The notes under the pieces were generated by a model, which worked only from the letters and a program-made list of their open reading frames with translations, was not told the DNA's origin and did not search any database. A stretch of 64,000 nucleotides of DNA from the NCBI RefSeq assembly GCF_047302285.1, contig NZ_CP154845.1, positions 3,596,001-3,660,000 on the forward strand, written 5' to 3'. The position numbers were made by a program, and so were the translations under genes. Positions 47,757 to 57,497 of the stretch are shown here, piece by piece (the stretch's first letter is position 1; the number at the start of each line of letters is the position of its first letter). This stretch comes from Robertmurraya sp047302285 (GTDB lineage Bacteria > Bacillota > Bacilli > Bacillales > Cytobacillaceae).

Positions 47757-48773
47757 TTGGGAAATTCAAAGAATAAACAAACCTTAACCGCTGCAGAAAT
47801 ATCCGCTCTTTGGCTTCAGTACTTGGGCGACAGTATGGCCATTTGCATTTATAAGTATTTTCTCAAAATTGTTGAAGATAACGAAATTAAATCAATTATA
47901 AAACTATCCTTGACGTTAGCTGAAAAGCATCTTACCAAAATCAAGGAATTCCTAAAAACAGCAAATTTTCAAATTCCTGTTGGTTTTTCTGATGATGATG
48001 TAAATCTAAAAGCTCCACGTTTATTCTCAGATCAGTTTCTCCTTTTCTATTCCTATATTATGACGTTACATGGATTAACTGCGTATAGTCTGGCCATCAC
48101 CAATTGTGAAAGAGAGGATATTCAAAACTATTACTTTGAATGTGTACAATCCTCCAAGGACCTATTTCAAAAAATTGTTAGATTAGCTGAAAAGCAACCT
48201 AAATTTTCACCTGTCCCTACTATTCCCTCACCTCAAGGAGTCGAGTTCACCGAAACAACAGGGTTCATCTCAAATTTAGTTGGGGACAAAAGACCACTCA
48301 ATAGTTCTGAAATCAGTAATCTATTTTTTAATTCAAAAAAAACAGGCTTTATCCGATCGTTAAGTCTTGCTTTCAGTCAGGCGGCAAAACAAGAAGATGT
48401 CCGTGAATTCATGTTAAAGAATGTAAAACTTGCTGGAAAGGATGCAGACAGCTTTAACCATATTTTAGAGCAAGATCATTTACCGATTCCGGAAAAATGG
48501 GATGTAGATGTTACTTCCTCCACTGTCAGTCCTTTTTCTGACAAGCTCATGATGTTTCACGCTGCTTTACTAGTCAATACGGCTCTTTCCTATTATGGAG
48601 CCTCACTAGGTGCGAGTCTTAGAACCGATATTATCTTAAATTACAGAAAAGTATTTAACCATGCCATGCAGGCAGGAGCCCTTTGCTACAATATTTTAGT
48701 TAAACATGGATGGCTCGAAAAACTTCCTGAAACCATTGACCGAGAATCTTTGGCGAAAGGTACGAAAAAATAG
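47757..48773 (+). CDS. DUF3231 protein (two ferritin-like helical repeats)
   Basis: 338 aa, starting at TTG 47757 behind GGAGGTAAGAG. Two related halves: LTAAEISALWLQYLGDSMAI near residue 10 and LNSSEISNLFFNSKKTGFIR near residue 180 start the repeats; each has DQLLxFYxxLM-like helices (DQFLLFYSYIMTLHGLTAYS; DKLMMFHAALLVNTALSYYG). This is the DUF3231 layout common in Bacillus; the function is unknown. Confidence 0.8.
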   Translation: MGNSKNKQTLTAAEISALWLQYLGDSMAICIYKYFLKIVEDNEIKSIIKLSLTLAEKHLTKIKEFLKTANFQIPVGFSDDDVNLKAPRLFSDQFLLFYSYIMTLHGLTAYSLAITNCEREDIQNYYFECVQSSKDLFQKIVRLAEKQPKFSPVPTIPSPQGVEFTETTGFISNLVGDKRPLNSSEISNLFFNSKKTGFIRSLSLAFSQAAKQEDVREFMLKNVKLAGKDADSFNHILEQDHLPIPEKWDVDVTSSTVSPFSDKLMMFHAALLVNTALSYYGASLGASLRTDIILNYRKVFNHAMQAGALCYNILVKHGWLEKLPETIDRESLAKGTKK

Positions 48774-48778
48774 AAATA

Positions 48779-49096
48779 AAAAAAGCACCTACAATATGAT
48801 GGAAGCTTCCGGTTTGTCTAATTCGATCCAAACATCTCTCACCCTTAAGCGGAATTTTTCCTGTTATCTCCTCAATGAAGTCCCTTTTAGGGGAAATAAC
48901 GGAAGATTTTCCGCTTATGGAGAGCAAAATCGTTTATTTTAGCATTTTTTGAGAGAATAGCAGGAATTTCTCCTGTTATTTCGGCTCTTTTTCATGATGC
49001 TTGCTCATTAAGCGGAATTTTTCCTGTTATTTTTTCATACCGATACTCCTACCGTTTATACGAACATTAAGTCGAGGGAATTTATAAATTGCTGGA
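48779..49096. repeat. Long dispersed intergenic repeat, copy B
   Basis: Same repeat and orientation as 391-717, with scattered substitutions and a deletion near the end (ACACTTTTCCAC is missing before AAGTCGAGGG). It fills the 368-bp gap after the DUF3231 gene. A short hairpin GGCAACCACTTAAGTGGCCGCC follows at 49114-49135, likely the terminator of the next minus-strand unit. Confidence 0.85.
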
Positions 49097-49141
49097 CAAT
49101 TAAAAATAAAACGAGGCAACCACTTAAGTGGCCGCCTCCTC

Positions 49142-49811
49142 TTATTCATATAAACCGTATGTTCGATTGACATCCTGGATAAAAATAATTCCATTTCCAG
49201 GCTCATCTATTTTGAGTTTCTTTCGAATCGAAGAAACAATTTTCTCAGTACTATCTATTTTCGATAAAATCAAAACCATTTCTTTCTCAGGCTCAATATC
49301 CATAGAAAATAATTTACTCGTTTCATGGATACCCGAACCTCTTGCATTGATGATCGTACCACCTTTAGAGCCTGCTTCCGTTGCTGCATCAATCACGTCC
49401 CCAGCATTCCCTTTTTCCACAATGACCGTAATCGCATGATACATAGCGTTTTCTACACCTCCACCTTCATTTAAATCCTCACTCTTACAACTACTTGCTC
49501 CAATTACACGACCGACAGAAGTTGTAAAAGCTATCCCATGATTCGGCTTTGTGAATTTGAATTTATTAGCCAACTGTTCAATCGCTTGATTTACAGTATT
49601 TTTGGCAGACACCAAGAATCACAATCTCTTTTCTTACGTCATTTATTGCTAACATTTCCAAGAGGCGGTTTTTTATCGTCCCTTTTCCTAATAAAACAGT
49701 ACCACCTGAAATACCGTGTTTCTTCGCAGTTTGCATAATTTTACTGCCTTTCCCAAAATCAACAATTATGCAAACTTGTTCAAAGGTATTGATTTCAGAA
49801 CTACTGGACAT
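49142..49811 (-). pseudogene. P-II-like (nitrogen regulatory protein family) gene with a frameshift
   Basis: The N-terminal frame (MSSSSEINTFEQVCIIVDFG, with GISGGTVLLGKG) ends soon after KEIVILG. The C-terminal frame, one base off, continues AKNTVNQAIEQLANKFKFTK, with the second P-II-like half (AGDVIDAATEAGSKGGTIIN, then ARGSG). The two join smoothly if one T is removed from CTTGG near 49613. No ribosome site precedes the second frame (its first codon would be TTG at 49615). So it is one two-domain protein broken by a base insertion or a sequence error. The start overlaps the DUF1538 stop; the two work together as a transporter and its probable regulator. Confidence 0.75.
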
Positions 49812-51297
49812 TTTTCACCACTTCTCTCTTCTTTGATTTTAATTTAAAAATGAATCCGACAATTTGTAAAGTAATTAATGGCGTTAACGCGACCATCGCA
49901 ATCATCCCAAATCCGTCTACAAGGACATTAGCTCCCTCAATCGCTTCAGCGGCACCTTGCACAAATGCGAGTATGAAAGTGGCCGTCATTGGTCCCGATG
50001 CCACACCTCCAGAATCAAAGGCAATCCCGACAAAAAGTTTAGGAACAAAATAAGTCATTCCAATTGCCAAAATATAACCTGGAAGGAGATAATGCCATAA
50101 TTGAAGCTCAGGAATAAGAATTCGTAAAATTGATAACGCAACAGCAATTCCCACCCCAATACAAAGGGAGAATAGTACAACGTTTCTTCTCACATACCCA
50201 CTCGTGACATCCTCAATTTGATGTGTTAAAACATGGACAGCTGGTTCCGCCAAAATCGTCACGAGCCCTAGAACGAAGGCTACAATAACAAGATATGCTT
50301 TATGATCCAAAGAGGCAATAGACTGACCAATCGCTCTTCCTACATCCATAAAACCTGCATTCACCCCTATTAAAAATAGCACAAGACCGATAAAGGTAAA
50401 AACTAATCCAATAACAATTCTTCTAACCTCTCTCCTTGACATTTTAAAAGAGAACTTCTGAAATAGGAGAAAGAGAATGAGCATCGGAAGGAGAGCAATA
50501 ATAATCTCTTGAACAATGATCGGGAATTCATGCAAAAAAGGACCAATAATCGAAACGGTTTGCTCATCGTGCAGTTCTAGACTACCAGATATTTTATCTG
50601 ATTTAGAAATAATATTCATGATCATTACAGAAATGATGGCCCCTGTTGAAGCAATTGCTACAAGTCCAAAGCTATCCTTTTCAGATGCTTTACTATCCTT
50701 TTTCATCATAGATACCCCAAGAGCTAGTGCTAATATGAACGGAACCGTTAATGCACCGGTTGTCGCTCCAGATGAATCAAAGGAAATTGCTAAAAATTCT
50801 GGGGTCGTAAAAAAAGATAAAACTAAGATGATTCCATATAAAATGGTTAGTAATTTATATAAGGGGAAATTAAAAACAATACGTGCAAGGCCTGTCGCAA
50901 TGAGTGCACCAATACCAATCGAGACAATGATGACGATACTCATCTTAGTGATAAGACCTGATGTTACAAAATCTACTTGTCCAGCGAGAATATGTAGATC
51001 TGGTTCAGCAATGGAAATAAAGAAACCGAGTAACAAACCGGATATTACGACAATCCAAATCTTATTTGTTTTGGCAATTGATTTCCCCATTAATTGACCA
51101 ATCGGCGTAATCCCAATGTCGACGCCAAATAAAAAAATGGATAATCCGAGAATAATTAAGATAGCTCCTATCACAAATCGTATGAGTAATGTTGAGCTAT
51201 CAAGGGGCGCTAACGTAAAATTCAGAATCAAAACGATGGAGGTAATTGGGAGAACTGCGTATAACACTTCTTTTAATTTGGAAATAAGAACACTCAA
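49801..51297 (-). CDS. DUF1538 integral membrane transporter
   Basis: 498 aa with about 12 helices in two related halves. The halves share LGLSIFLFGVDIGITPIGQL / IGLVLFLIGVNAGFMDVGRA, ISIAEPDLHILAGQVD / LAEPAVHVLTHQIEDVTSGY, and AISFDSSGATTGALTVPFIL / GIAFDSGGVASGPMTATFIL. This is the DUF1538 duplication, usually next to a P-II-type gene as here. Start TTG at 51297 behind AAAGGAC. The substrate is unknown. Confidence 0.88.
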   Translation of the reverse strand: MSVLISKLKEVLYAVLPITSIVLILNFTLAPLDSSTLLIRFVIGAILIILGLSIFLFGVDIGITPIGQLMGKSIAKTNKIWIVVISGLLLGFFISIAEPDLHILAGQVDFVTSGLITKMSIVIIVSIGIGALIATGLARIVFNFPLYKLLTILYGIILVLSFFTTPEFLAISFDSSGATTGALTVPFILALALGVSMMKKDSKASEKDSFGLVAIASTGAIISVMIMNIISKSDKISGSLELHDEQTVSIIGPFLHEFPIIVQEIIIALLPMLILFLLFQKFSFKMSRREVRRIVIGLVFTFIGLVLFLIGVNAGFMDVGRAIGQSIASLDHKAYLVIVAFVLGLVTILAEPAVHVLTHQIEDVTSGYVRRNVVLFSLCIGVGIAVALSILRILIPELQLWHYLLPGYILAIGMTYFVPKLFVGIAFDSGGVASGPMTATFILAFVQGAAEAIEGANVLVDGFGMIAMVALTPLITLQIVGFIFKLKSKKREVVKNVQ

Positions 51298-51349
51298 ATA
51301 GAAATCAGTCCTTTCTTATTAAAACTGGTACAAGCAAAATAATTCAAAA

Positions 51350-51391
51350 AAAATAATCCATCTTTATTATCGCATAAAGATGGATTATTTT
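51350..51391. terminator. Terminator/hairpin after the restriction gene
   Basis: AAATAATCCATCTTTAT/ATAAAGATGGATTATTT 17-bp perfect stem with a 6-nt loop, T-rich on both sides. It lies 28 bp after the restriction gene on the minus strand. Confidence 0.75.
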
Positions 51392-51418
51392 GATATTATT
51401 AATAATTCAAATTTCAAT

Positions 51419-52705
51419 TTAATATGTTTCTGGTAATTCTAATATCCAATTAATCCAACCCATAACAGTGGATGCTCTTCTGAAATACGTACTATCCTTT
51501 TGTACATTATATAAATGGCAATTTTTCATCATTTCTACGACTCGAGTCTTCTTAGGAAGAGCACCTCTGTCGAAATACTCAGCTAATACTTGTGTAAAAG
51601 GCTCGTGAGCAAGAATCGTTTTAGTCAGTCTTAAAAATTTGTCCTTTGTTTTGAGCCTCATAATATCTCTACCAGCTCGAGTCAGTCGAAACATCACTTG
51701 CTTATTCTCATCTTTGTAGGTTTCTATTAAATCAAGGTACATTCCAGCTCTTGTATAATAGCTCGTTTGCCTTTCGTCAAAAGCATAATTCAAGGTAATC
51801 TGGTTCTTACTTAAATCATTTTCTACTAACAAGCCTAGCAAATCGACGACTCTTGTAAAGGAGTCTGCCTGTGGAAATGGAATCTCTGGTTCAGGGACGG
51901 TTTGAACAGAACGAAACACTTCGATAATATCATTCAGCTCGATTCTTTCATGAGCGATAATAAAATCCTTCTGCATCACTAGCCTCAACGAATTGTACCG
52001 TTTCGGATCGGCAAACTCATAGACAAAAAAACTAAAAATATCATTCGAATAGGTAAAAAACACAGGGATTACTTTCTTATGAGTTTTTTCCTGCCATAAA
52101 CGATAGGGATAATAAAGCTGCCTTACCAAAAAATCATCAACCGTTTCATTCTTCGCTTCCACAATCATAAATTGATTTTCGCTTTCATAGCCGCCATCAA
52201 TTTCTATTTGGGAGTTTTTTATTTGTATAAAGCGTTCCATTCCCTCTCTCGTTTGAATGTTAAAATCAAATTCCTTCGATGACATTCTTCCCGAAATCGT
52301 TTGATAGGACGACTCGCCAAGGACCATTTCCATCATTCCTGTCACATGGGCACAATGAAGAGCCGAACTTTCTGAGTAAAGATTCGTAGGATCTATTGTT
52401 GTAATCACACTTGGAAAATCAACTTGAATAGGTTTTAACCTTGAATTATAGCTTACTTTTTCATAAACATTAAACTCACCAATGACATAGCTGGAGCGAG
52501 AGATCGGCAAAATAGATAAACCATGTTCTTTAAACAATTTTGGCAGGTGGCTAAAATGATCAAACTTTGCCATCAATCTTGGCTCTCTAACCTCTTTAAT
52601 TTCTTTTGCCTGAATTTCAAAAAAACCATCCTGTTGAACCTTTAGAAGAATATCGTGTCGTTCAAATAAGATCTCCCAAGCTTTATCTGTTTTCGTTTGG
52701 CTCAT
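51419..52705 (-). CDS. Type II restriction endonuclease-like protein (PD-(D/E)xK)
   Basis: 428 aa. Nuclease core at about residues 155-230 with an Asp in IEIDGGYES and the ExK pair in QFMIVEAKNETVDDFLVRQL, the usual PD-(D/E)xK order. The C-terminal third (YYTRAGMYLDLIETYKDENK) looks like a winged-helix DNA-binding region. It overlaps the adenine methylase gene by 23 bp. Restriction activity is inferred from this pairing and the motif; target site unknown. Confidence 0.75.
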   Translation of the reverse strand: MSQTKTDKAWEILFERHDILLKVQQDGFFEIQAKEIKEVREPRLMAKFDHFSHLPKLFKEHGLSILPISRSSYVIGEFNVYEKVSYNSRLKPIQVDFPSVITTIDPTNLYSESSALHCAHVTGMMEMVLGESSYQTISGRMSSKEFDFNIQTREGMERFIQIKNSQIEIDGGYESENQFMIVEAKNETVDDFLVRQLYYPYRLWQEKTHKKVIPVFFTYSNDIFSFFVYEFADPKRYNSLRLVMQKDFIIAHERIELNDIIEVFRSVQTVPEPEIPFPQADSFTRVVDLLGLLVENDLSKNQITLNYAFDERQTSYYTRAGMYLDLIETYKDENKQVMFRLTRAGRDIMRLKTKDKFLRLTKTILAHEPFTQVLAEYFDRGALPKKTRVVEMMKNCHLYNVQKDSTYFRRASTVMGWINWILELPETY

Positions 52706-53549
52706 AATTCATCACCAACACTTCATCAATTTTTCCCCGTTTCGATGCCACAGAGTTGATGCTTCTCGTCGCTGATACAATTTCAATATAGAACTCCTGA
52801 TAGATATCTTTAATAAAATCGGTCGCTGAATTACTTAACATAAACTTGCAACCCTTCTTATTAAGCTCAACACATAGGTCCCTCAATCTTAGTTGGTCTT
52901 CCCGCTTGAATCCATCTAAGCTATAACTCGTAAAAGAAGAGGTGTCTGATACTGGATCATAAGGCGGATCGAAATAAACAAAGTCTCCCTCTTTTGCCGA
53001 CTCTACCACCTTTTCAAAATCAGTGTTTAAGATCGTAATCTCACTTGTGCTTAAATAGTGATGCACAGCTCGAAGCACTGGTTCATTCACAATTTGCGGA
53101 TTTTTATATTTTCCAAAAGGAACGTTAAATTGCCCTTTACTGTTTACTCGATATAAGCCGTTAAAGCACGTCTTATTCAAATAGATCATTCTAGCGGCTT
53201 TTTCCACTGGTGAAAGCTTCGCATAGTCTTCTTTACTTCTATCTAAATGACGGATTTCATAAAAATAGTCGCTATCATTCCCATTCTCATGCTTTTTTAA
53301 TTCCTCAATTAAGGCATCTACATCGTTCATAACAACTTGATAGACATTCACAAGTTCAATATTTATATCATTAAAAACAGCCTTCTTCGGCTGTAAATCT
53401 AAAAGTACGGCACCCGCTCCAATAAAAGGTTCAAAGTAAGTACCCATTTCTTCTGGGATATATTTTCTAATCTCCGGAAGCAATTGGCGCTTCCCACCAG
53501 CCCATTTCAAAAAAGGCTGAGGTCCAATGCTTTTTACTGCTTTTACCAT
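52683..53549 (-). CDS. DNA adenine-N6 methyltransferase (Dam/D12 class)
   Basis: 288 aa. SAM motif FLKWAGGKRQLLPEIRKYIP near residue 13, the second block TYFEPFIGAGAVLLDLQPKK, and the catalytic DPPYDPV near residue 195 are the alpha-class D12 pattern of Dam and M.DpnII. The order motif I - target region - DPPY is that of the GATC methylases, but GATC specificity is only suggestive. It is upstream of and coupled to the restriction gene. Confidence 0.92.
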   Translation of the reverse strand: MVKAVKSIGPQPFLKWAGGKRQLLPEIRKYIPEEMGTYFEPFIGAGAVLLDLQPKKAVFNDINIELVNVYQVVMNDVDALIEELKKHENGNDSDYFYEIRHLDRSKEDYAKLSPVEKAARMIYLNKTCFNGLYRVNSKGQFNVPFGKYKNPQIVNEPVLRAVHHYLSTSEITILNTDFEKVVESAKEGDFVYFDPPYDPVSDTSSFTSYSLDGFKREDQLRLRDLCVELNKKGCKFMLSNSATDFIKDIYQEFYIEIVSATRSINSVASKRGKIDEVLVMNYEPNENR

Positions 53550-53716
53550 GTTGATTACAACTCCTCAAAATACGAACACAAATTCTACAACTTATCATAA
53601 CATGAACCCCTGCACAAATAAACGAAGGAATGTTGCTAGTATGAAACAGATAAATGGTATGATGCAATCACCTTCTATGATTAAATAAAATTAGAATCAC
53701 TAGGGAGATGAGAGAA

Positions 53717-54148
53717 ATGAACATTTCAATAAAAGAATTACAAACCGTGCAAGATTGGAAGGAAGCTTTTCCAGTTATGAAACAACTTCGAACCCATTTA
53801 GACGAAGAGGCTTATCTTCAACTTGTTGGTGTGGCGAAAGAAAAAGAAGACTATAAAATGTTCGCCCTTCTAGAAAATGAAACAATCGTAGCGGTTACTG
53901 GATTTATGCCGACGATTACCCTTTATAATGGGAAATTCATTTGGGTATGCGATTTGGTTACTAATTCTAATCATCGTTCCAAAGGATACGGCGAACTCCT
54001 ACTCAACCATGTACATCAATGGGCGAAGGACAATGGGTATGGTGTCGTTTCCCTTTCTTCAGGATTACAACGACTGGACGCCCACCGTTTTTATGAAGAA
54101 AAGATGGACTATGATAAGGTTAGTTATGTTTTTTATAAAAAATTCTAG
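53717..54148 (+). CDS. GNAT-family N-acetyltransferase
   Basis: 143 aa, started at the ATG at 53717 behind TAGGGAG. Motif A is VCDLVTNSNHRSKGYGELLL (acetyl-CoA pyrophosphate loop), and motif B ends SLSSGLQRLDAHRFYEEKMD. Single gene, divergent from the methylase. Substrate unknown. Confidence 0.88.
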   Translation: MNISIKELQTVQDWKEAFPVMKQLRTHLDEEAYLQLVGVAKEKEDYKMFALLENETIVAVTGFMPTITLYNGKFIWVCDLVTNSNHRSKGYGELLLNHVHQWAKDNGYGVVSLSSGLQRLDAHRFYEEKMDYDKVSYVFYKKF

Positions 54149-54223
54149 AAAATGTTCAATAAGTTGACAATTAAAAATACTTGTTGTCCAATCTTCAGTC
54201 TGTTATGCTTTTTTTAATTGAAT

Positions 54224-54372
54224 AGGATTTCCTTCGGGGTCGGGTGCAATTCCCAACCGGCGGTGATGAGGCATAGCCTCTTAGTCCGTGACCCGGGTTC
54301 ATTAATTTGAAAACGGTGGATTTGGTGAAATTCCAAAGCCGACAGTAAAAGTCTGGATGGGAGAAGGAATAG
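54224..54372 (+). promoter_or_regulatory. FMN riboswitch (RFN element)
   Basis: Conserved RFN blocks in order: TTCGGGGTCGGGTGCAATTC, CCAACCGGCGGTGATGAGGC, TAGTCCGTGACCC, a variable hairpin, CGGTGGATTTGGTGAAATTC, AAAGCCGACAGTAAAAGTCT, GGATGGGAGAAG. FMN binding would terminate transcription ahead of the rib operon. Confidence 0.97.
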
Positions 54373-54423
54373 ATAATTGTTCAAAAAATGCTGTTTTTGA
54401 CGTTTATTTGTGTTGCTTTTTTT

Positions 54424-54455
54424 CTCCCTTACTACTGTTAGTAAGGGAGTTTTTC
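54424..54455 (+). terminator. Riboswitch-controlled terminator
   Basis: CTCCCTTACTA/TAGTAAGGGAG stem with a 4-nt loop, then TTTTTCG, between the FMN aptamer and ribD. Confidence 0.9.
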
Positions 54456-54504
54456 GTTTTAATGGAGAATTTTTAAAATAGAAAGGAGCCATTTATTATC
54501 CGTA

Positions 54505-55623
54505 ATGAATGATTGTGAATATATGAACATAGCTCTTTCATTGGCTCGTGCTACATTGGGTCAAACGAGTCCCAATCCGAGCGTTGGTGCTGTGTTGGTG
54601 AAGGATGGAAGATTAGTAGGAACAGGTGCACATTTACAAGCTGGTACGTCCCATGCAGAAGTTCATGCGATTTTAGCTGCAGGAGAGGATGCCAAGGGAG
54701 CCATCTTGTATGTTACCCTTGAACCTTGTAGCCACCATGGGAAAACACCACCTTGTGCTGATTTGATCATCCAAACAGGGATTAAGAAAGTATTTATCGC
54801 AACGCTAGACCCTAATCCACTTGTTGCAGGCAAAGGACTGGAAAAGCTTGTTCATGCTGGAATTGAGGTCGAAGTAGGTCTATGTAAAAAAGAAGCTCTA
54901 CAACTAAACGAGAAATTTTTTCACTTTATCCAAACAAACACTCCATTTGTAACGATAAAAGCAGGCATTTCATTTGATGGAAAAACAGCAGCAAAAACTG
55001 GTGATAGTAAATGGATTACTTCTCTTGAATCACGTCAAGATGTCCATAATCTACGTCACGAGCATGACGGAATTTTAGTAGGAATTAACACGATCCTACA
55101 AGATAACCCTCTTTTAACCACTAGACGACCCCAAGGTGGAAAAAATCCCATTCGAATTGTTTTAGACTCGGAATTAAAAATGCCGACGTCAGCAAACGTT
55201 ATCCAAGATCGCTCAACAGAGACGATCATTTTTACAGGAAATCGCTTCAATATCGATCGCAAAAAAGAGCTTGAAGCGCTCGGTATCACCATTATCGTCC
55301 AAGACAAGCCTCACATTAAAGTGAAAGAGGTTTTGAAGAAATTAGGTGAACGAAAACTTATGTCTGTTTTAGTAGAGGGCGGATCAGAAATACACGCTTC
55401 TTTTATCACAGAAAATGCATTTCAACAAATCATTGCCTATATTGCTCCAAAAATCATTGGTGGTAAAAATGCGATCCCTTTCGTAGGTGGACTTGGTTTT
55501 GAATTTGTTAAGGATGGTAAAAGCCTCGAATTCACAGGAGTAGAACAGCTTGGACCAGATCTAAAAATTACTGCAAAACCTCTTAACAAGGAGGAGAACA
55601 AATTATGTTTACTGGAATCGTAG
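54505..55623 (+). CDS. ribD: Bifunctional diaminohydroxyphosphoribosylaminopyrimidine deaminase / reductase
   Basis: 372 aa. Deaminase domain (residues 1-145) with zinc sites HAEVHAILAAGEDA and EPCSHHGKTPPCADLI; reductase domain (146-365) with VTIKAGISFDGKTAAKTGDS and SVLVEGGSEIHASF. Second and third steps of riboflavin synthesis. The ATG at 54505 is the family-typical start (MNDCEYMNIALSLA); the AAAGGAG site is rather far (about 16 nt), so translation may be weak. Confidence 0.97.
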   Translation: MNDCEYMNIALSLARATLGQTSPNPSVGAVLVKDGRLVGTGAHLQAGTSHAEVHAILAAGEDAKGAILYVTLEPCSHHGKTPPCADLIIQTGIKKVFIATLDPNPLVAGKGLEKLVHAGIEVEVGLCKKEALQLNEKFFHFIQTNTPFVTIKAGISFDGKTAAKTGDSKWITSLESRQDVHNLRHEHDGILVGINTILQDNPLLTTRRPQGGKNPIRIVLDSELKMPTSANVIQDRSTETIIFTGNRFNIDRKKELEALGITIIVQDKPHIKVKEVLKKLGERKLMSVLVEGGSEIHASFITENAFQQIIAYIAPKIIGGKNAIPFVGGLGFEFVKDGKSLEFTGVEQLGPDLKITAKPLNKEENKLCLLES

Positions 55624-56243
55624 AAGAATTAGGGACGATCCAAAACATTCAACCTAAAGGAAGGACACTCGTTCTTACGATACAAAGTAATAAGGTGCTG
55701 GAAGGTTTAAAACTTGGCGATAGCATTGCTGTTAACGGCGTTTGTTTAACCGTAACCAATTTTAATGAATCCTCCTTTCTGGTTGATGTCATGCCTGAAA
55801 CTTTTAAAGACACATCTTTATCAAAGCTTAAACAAGGATCACCCGTTAACCTTGAACGTGCACTTCTTGCAAATGGACGTTTCGGAGGTCATTTTGTTAC
55901 CGGTCATGTAGATGCAATCGGAAAAATCGTAAAGCGTGAGCAAAAGGAAAACGCCATCTATATCGACATCACTTTTCCTGAGGAATTCCATCACCTTGTT
56001 TTATCCAAAGGCTCAATTGCCCTTGATGGCACATCGTTAACGATATTTGGGAACGACAATACTAGAGTAACGGTTTCGATCATCCCCCATACTGCAAAGG
56101 AAAGTGTCCTTGGTTTAAAACGAGTCGGTGAAGAGGTCAATATCGAATTCGATCTGATCGGGAAGTATTTGTTCTCCTTTATCCAATCAAAAGATGACAA
56201 ATCTATTTCAATGGATTTTTTAACGGAAAACGGTTTTATTTAG
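55605..56243 (+). CDS. ribE: Riboflavin synthase, alpha subunit
   Basis: 212 aa. Starts MFTGIVEELGTIQNIQPKGR with the internal duplication FGGHFVTGHVDAIGKIVKRE and GSIALDGTSLTIF matching VNGVCLTVTNF of the first half. Dismutates two lumazines to riboflavin; works within a RibH cage. It overlaps ribD by 19 bp; ribosome site AAGGAGGAG. It is ribE in Bacillus naming and ribC in E. coli. Confidence 0.96.
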   Translation: MFTGIVEELGTIQNIQPKGRTLVLTIQSNKVLEGLKLGDSIAVNGVCLTVTNFNESSFLVDVMPETFKDTSLSKLKQGSPVNLERALLANGRFGGHFVTGHVDAIGKIVKREQKENAIYIDITFPEEFHHLVLSKGSIALDGTSLTIFGNDNTRVTVSIIPHTAKESVLGLKRVGEEVNIEFDLIGKYLFSFIQSKDDKSISMDFLTENGFI

Positions 56244-56258
56244 AAAGGAGGTTTACAC

Positions 56259-57455
56259 ATGTTTCATACAATTGCAGAAGCATTAGAGGATTTAAAGACT
56301 GGAAAAATGGTTATCGTTTGTGATGATGAAGATCGAGAAAATGAAGGAGATTTACTCGGATTAGCAGAATTTGCAACACCGAAGATGATCAATTTTATGG
56401 CGAAAGAGGGGCGAGGTCTTATATGTGTCCCTCTCTCCGTAACAATGGCAGAGAAACTTGAGCTGCATCCAATGGTTGAAAAAAACACAGATAATCATGA
56501 AACGGCCTTTACCGTAAGCATTGATCATGTGGAAACGACAACAGGGATTAGTGCCTATGAACGAGCATTGACTGTTCAAAAAATGATAGCTGATCATTCT
56601 GAACCGAATGATTTTAGAAGACCCGGACATATTTTTCCCCTCATCGCCAAAGACGGTGGAGTGTTGCGTCGAGCTGGGCACACAGAGGCAGCGATAGATT
56701 TAGCTAGATTAGCAGGTTCTAAGCAGGCCGGTGTGATCTGTGAAATTATGAAAGATGACGGAACGATGGCTCGGGTAGATGAATTACAAAAGATAGCTGA
56801 GAAATTTGATTTAAAAATGATTACGATAAAAGATTTAATTGCTTATCGACTTGAGCATGATTCATTAATTGAACGAGAAGTCGCTATTCAGCTTCCAACA
56901 GAATTTGGGGACTTTGAAGCGATTGGATTTACGAGTAAAACAGATTACAAGGAGCATGTTGCACTTGTAAAAGGCAAAATTTGTGAAGATGAGCCCATTC
57001 TATTAAGAGTTCATTCAGAATGTTTAACGGGAGATGTATTCGGGTCTAATCGATGTGATTGTGGTCCACAGCTCCAGGCTGCCCTTACCCAAATTGAGAC
57101 GGAAGGCCGTGGAATCCTTCTTTATATGAGACAAGAAGGAAGAGGCATTGGACTAATGAATAAGTTGAAGGCTTACAAACTCCAAGAACAAGGTTACGAT
57201 ACGGTTGAAGCGAATGAGAGATTAGGATTCCAAGCTGATTTACGAGATTATGGAATCGGAGCTCAAATCTTGAGAAATCTCGGTGTTCGAAAGCTACGCT
57301 TATTAACGAATAATCCACGCAAAATTGCTGGGTTAGCTGGTTATGGGTTAGAAGTCGTGGAACGTGTTCCCCTGCAAATGCCAGCAAAAAAAGAGAATAT
57401 ACAATACTTAAAAACGAAGCAGAAAAAGCTTGGACATTTACTATCAATTGAATAA
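56259..57455 (+). CDS. ribBA: Bifunctional DHBP synthase / GTP cyclohydrolase II
   Basis: 398 aa. RibB half (1-200) with VCDDEDRENEGDLLGLAEFA and RRAGHTEAAIDLARLAGSKQ. RibA half (205-398) with the zinc site HSECLTGDVFGSNRCDCGPQ and RQEGRGIGLMNKLKAYKLQE. Makes the butanone phosphate and the pyrimidine branch of riboflavin. Ribosome site AAAGGAGG. Confidence 0.97.
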   Translation: MFHTIAEALEDLKTGKMVIVCDDEDRENEGDLLGLAEFATPKMINFMAKEGRGLICVPLSVTMAEKLELHPMVEKNTDNHETAFTVSIDHVETTTGISAYERALTVQKMIADHSEPNDFRRPGHIFPLIAKDGGVLRRAGHTEAAIDLARLAGSKQAGVICEIMKDDGTMARVDELQKIAEKFDLKMITIKDLIAYRLEHDSLIEREVAIQLPTEFGDFEAIGFTSKTDYKEHVALVKGKICEDEPILLRVHSECLTGDVFGSNRCDCGPQLQAALTQIETEGRGILLYMRQEGRGIGLMNKLKAYKLQEQGYDTVEANERLGFQADLRDYGIGAQILRNLGVRKLRLLTNNPRKIAGLAGYGLEVVERVPLQMPAKKENIQYLKTKQKKLGHLLSIE

Positions 57456-57497
57456 CTTGAAGAACACAATATTGATTTTTATAGGAGTGATTCGATC

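Noticed and set aside
50516..51097. 193-codon open frame on the plus strand
   Set aside because: Antisense to the DUF1538 transporter; a shadow of its hydrophobic codons.
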